The position numbers and the translations under genes were made by a program. From positions 2,920,501-2,984,500 of the forward strand of contig NZ_OY762269.1 in the NCBI RefSeq assembly GCF_963665245.1: DNA of 64,000 nt. Direction: 5' to 3'. The DNA comes from an uncultured Paludibaculum sp. (GTDB taxonomy: Bacteria > Acidobacteriota > Terriglobia > Bryobacterales > Bryobacteraceae). The notes beneath the pieces are model-generated. The model was given only the letters and a program-made list of their open reading frames with translations. It made no database searches and was not told the origin of the DNA. Every line of letters begins with the position of its first letter. Within the stretch, counting starts at the first letter, position 1. This document shows, in pieces, positions 62,114-64,000 of this stretch.

Positions 62114-63670
62114 ATGAAGATTGCGTTGTCTGTTCTGGTCAGTCTTGCCGCCGCGATGGGGCAAATCCCAAATCCCACCGTGGAGAAGGCAGCACCGACA
62201 GAATCTTCCGAGTCCGTCCCCATCTATCGCATTCGAGTCGTGTCGCGCACGACGAAGGCGATCAATTACCACCATCGGAAGGGGACCACCACGATCGACT
62301 TCCGAGGGACCGAACTGATGCCGGCCGCGCGAGGCGAGGCCCGCGTGAAGAGCGAGCTTGGCTCCACCAAAATCGAGACCCACCTCGATCATTTGACGGC
62401 CGCCAACCAATTTGGCCCAGAGTACATGACTTACGTGCTATGGGCGATCACTCCCGAAGGCCGCGCCATTAACATCGGCGAGGTCGTTCTGGAAGGCGAT
62501 GACGCGAAGCTGCTTTCCACTAGCAATCTGCAGAGCTTTGCGCTGATCGTGACCGCCGAACCGTACTTTGCCGTGACCCAACCTAGCGATGTCGTGGTCG
62601 CCGAGAACTTCGTCCGCAAGGACACCACGGGCACGATCCAGGATGTGGAGGCGAAGTACGAACTTCTCAAACGCGGGCAATACGTGGTCGACCGCGCGAA
62701 GTACAAGCCGGTGCGGGTAGATCCGAAGGGTCCGCTGCAACTCGCCGAAGCGGAAAACGCGGTGGAGATCGCACGGCTCGCCGGCGCCGAACAGTATGCG
62801 GCCGACACGTTCAACAAGGCGCGGATCGGTTTGGAGAACGCCACGGGCCTGCTCCACCATGGGAACCACCGTAAGGAGTCGGAGACGAACGCGCGCGAAG
62901 CCGCGCAAATGGCCGAGGATGCGCGCATCATCACGATACGGAAGATGAATGAAGAGGTCCAGGCCAGGCAGAAGGCGGAGGCGGAGCGAGCCGTCGAGCA
63001 GGCCAGCCTCGAACAGCAGCGCCGCGCCCAGGCCGATGCCGACCGGGTGGCCGCGGAAGCGGCGAAACGGGAAGCCGACCTGGCTGCCGCGCGAGCTGAA
63101 AGGGAACGTGCCGCCGCCGATGCGGCCCGGGCCGCGGCTTCGGAGCAGCAGAGGCTTCTCGCCGCCCAGGCGGCTGATGCCCGAGCGAGCGCCCAAGCGG
63201 CCGAACAGGCTCGCCTGCAGGCCGAAAAAGAGAAGACCCAGTTGCGCGAACGGCTTCGCCAGCAGTTGAATGCTGTTCTGGAAACCGCGGAGAGTGCGCG
63301 CGGGCTGATCGTCAACATCGCTGACGTGCTCTTCGACTTCGACAAGTACGAACTGAAGCCGGGTGCCCGGGAGAAGATGGCCAAGGTATCGGGCATCCTG
63401 CTGGCCTACCCAGGCCTGAAGATCGAGTTGGAGGGACACACGGATAGCGTTGGCAGTGATGAATACAATCAGGCGCTGTCCGAGCGCCGCGCCAATTCGG
63501 TGCGCGCGTATCTGATCGGGCAGGGCGTGCCTCCCGATACGGTGAGTGCCGCCGGACTGGGGAAAGCCAATCCAGTCGCCTCTAATTCGAACGAAGCGGG
63601 GCGGTTGAAAAACCGCCGTGTGGAGATGGTGGTGTCGGGTGAGCCTATCGGCATTGTGGGCTCAAACTAA
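62114..63670 (+). CDS. OmpA family peptidoglycan-binding protein with long coiled coil
   Basis: 518 residues with AGGAGG about 10 nt upstream. A signal peptide (LSVLVSLAAAMG) is followed by an exported N-terminal domain (about 35-215), a helical Ala/Glu/Arg-rich coiled coil (about 220-400), and an OmpA domain (about 400-515) with VLFDFDKYELKPGAREKM, EGHTDSVGSDEYNQALSERR and GLGKANPVASN. The coiled coil could span the periplasm, with the OmpA domain holding peptidoglycan. A strong terminator follows. Confidence 0.93.
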   Translation: MKIALSVLVSLAAAMGQIPNPTVEKAAPTESSESVPIYRIRVVSRTTKAINYHHRKGTTTIDFRGTELMPAARGEARVKSELGSTKIETHLDHLTAANQFGPEYMTYVLWAITPEGRAINIGEVVLEGDDAKLLSTSNLQSFALIVTAEPYFAVTQPSDVVVAENFVRKDTTGTIQDVEAKYELLKRGQYVVDRAKYKPVRVDPKGPLQLAEAENAVEIARLAGAEQYAADTFNKARIGLENATGLLHHGNHRKESETNAREAAQMAEDARIITIRKMNEEVQARQKAEAERAVEQASLEQQRRAQADADRVAAEAAKREADLAAARAERERAAADAARAAASEQQRLLAAQAADARASAQAAEQARLQAEKEKTQLRERLRQQLNAVLETAESARGLIVNIADVLFDFDKYELKPGAREKMAKVSGILLAYPGLKIELEGHTDSVGSDEYNQALSERRANSVRAYLIGQGVPPDTVSAAGLGKANPVASNSNEAGRLKNRRVEMVVSGEPIGIVGSN

Positions 63671-63676
63671 CCTGGG

Positions 63677-63716
63677 CCGCCGGGCAGTTGAGGTGTTGAG
63701 CCTCGCTGCCCGGCGG
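63677..63716 (+). terminator. Intrinsic terminator after the OmpA-family gene
   Basis: CCGCCGGGCAG (63677-63687) pairs perfectly with CTGCCCGGCGG (63706-63716), an 11-bp stem with an 18-nt loop, starting 6 nt after the stop codon. A weak T-rich stretch (GCTTGATTTGTG) follows. Confidence 0.65.
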
Positions 63717-63791
63717 GCTTGATTTGTGTGGGTGGGAGTGAGTTGGGCGGGCGATGGAAGTCTCCACACCAGTCCGAAGTCGCACCTGACG

Positions 63792-64000
63792 TTATCGTTC
63801 GCTCACGCCTTCGTGAATCGTGGGAATGAGGAGGGCCAGCGTAGAGGGGAGATAGAACAAGCCCACGCTCATTCCTGCCAGGATCACGAAGAGCAGGAGT
63901 CCGATGCCAACTGGCGTCTGGAGTTTCCTGAAGAAGATCGTCAGCGCTACGGCCAGTACGGGGAGAGTGCATACCAGAGGAACGATGGCGCCGCCACGCG
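63792..64000 (-). CDS. Membrane protein, partial (start beyond window end)
   Basis: The minus-strand frame is open from the right edge to a TAA at 63792-63794, giving 68 visible residues. Two hydrophobic helices are seen (IVPLVCTLPVLAVALTIFF, then VGIGLLLFVILAGMSVGLFY) followed by LALLIPTIHEGVSER. It is the C-terminal end of a small or medium membrane protein; no family recognised. It converges with the OmpA gene. Confidence 0.7.
   Translation of the reverse strand, partial: RGGAIVPLVCTLPVLAVALTIFFRKLQTPVGIGLLLFVILAGMSVGLFYLPSTLALLIPTIHEGVSER

Overview
The window is high-GC bacterial chromosome with dense coding on both strands. The gene content fits a free-living acidobacterium of the Bryobacter/Solibacter/Paludibaculum type: a TIGR03790 protein, an M56 peptidase fused to a GWxTD domain, a HipA-like kinase, DUF6496 and DUF2905 proteins, a carboxypeptidase-regulatory-domain TonB receptor, Tat-exported sugar isomerase and several SpoIIE-type phosphatases. 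This placement is inferred from family content only; no rRNA or tRNA gene was found.

Layout. 1-9.6 kb: a leuABCD block on the minus strand, followed by a SpoIIE-type phosphatase and a membrane protein cut by the window edge; a divergent LysR regulator and an alpha/beta hydrolase lie on the plus strand. The leuA-lysR gap holds promoters in both directions and a 13-bp dyad over the leuA -35 box. 9.6-19.5 kb: exported peptidases (M14, DUF885), signal peptidase I, an orphan NarL-type histidine kinase, small proteins, an 800-bp gap with RNA-like folding, a class IV aminotransferase and a HipA-like kinase. 19.5-31.8 kb: a histone-H1-like basic protein, a lytic transglycosylase with LysM, PAP2 phosphatase, a receiver-phosphatase fusion, a MurG/MGDG-type glycosyltransferase, a Tat-exported sugar isomerase, a large HD-GYP/GGDEF protein, a CpsB-type PHP phosphatase and an SDR protein. 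31.8-45.9 kb: a TonB-dependent receptor divergent from an ECF sigma factor and a zinc anti-sigma factor with an HNH-like C-terminus; then PRC-barrel/DUF6496, TIGR03790, a second LysR, PilZ, rfbD and a two-gene ABC exporter.

45.9-56.7 kb holds the most unusual items. A protein joins a DUF4062 domain, a STAND-type NTPase and a C-terminal PP2C phosphatase, and overlaps by 4 nt with a STAS/zinc-ribbon/STAS-like protein. This looks like a defence-type sensor ATPase wired into partner-switching signalling. Next comes a MarR-controlled tripartite exporter (MarR, FtsX-like permease, ATPase, HlyD-like adaptor, TolC-like lipoprotein) with the same TTGCA-N3-TGCAA dyad at the marR start and before the permease gene. 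A five-copy 112-bp tandem repeat follows.

56.7-64 kb: a BlaI/M56 pair with a concentric operator, a four-gene DUF2089/SHOCT-like operon flanked by two broken mazEF copies that share an exact 80-bp direct repeat, an OmpA-family protein with a strong terminator, and a membrane protein cut by the right edge. Partner-switching and second-messenger parts are abundant: three PP2C phosphatases, STAS, HD-GYP/GGDEF and PilZ.
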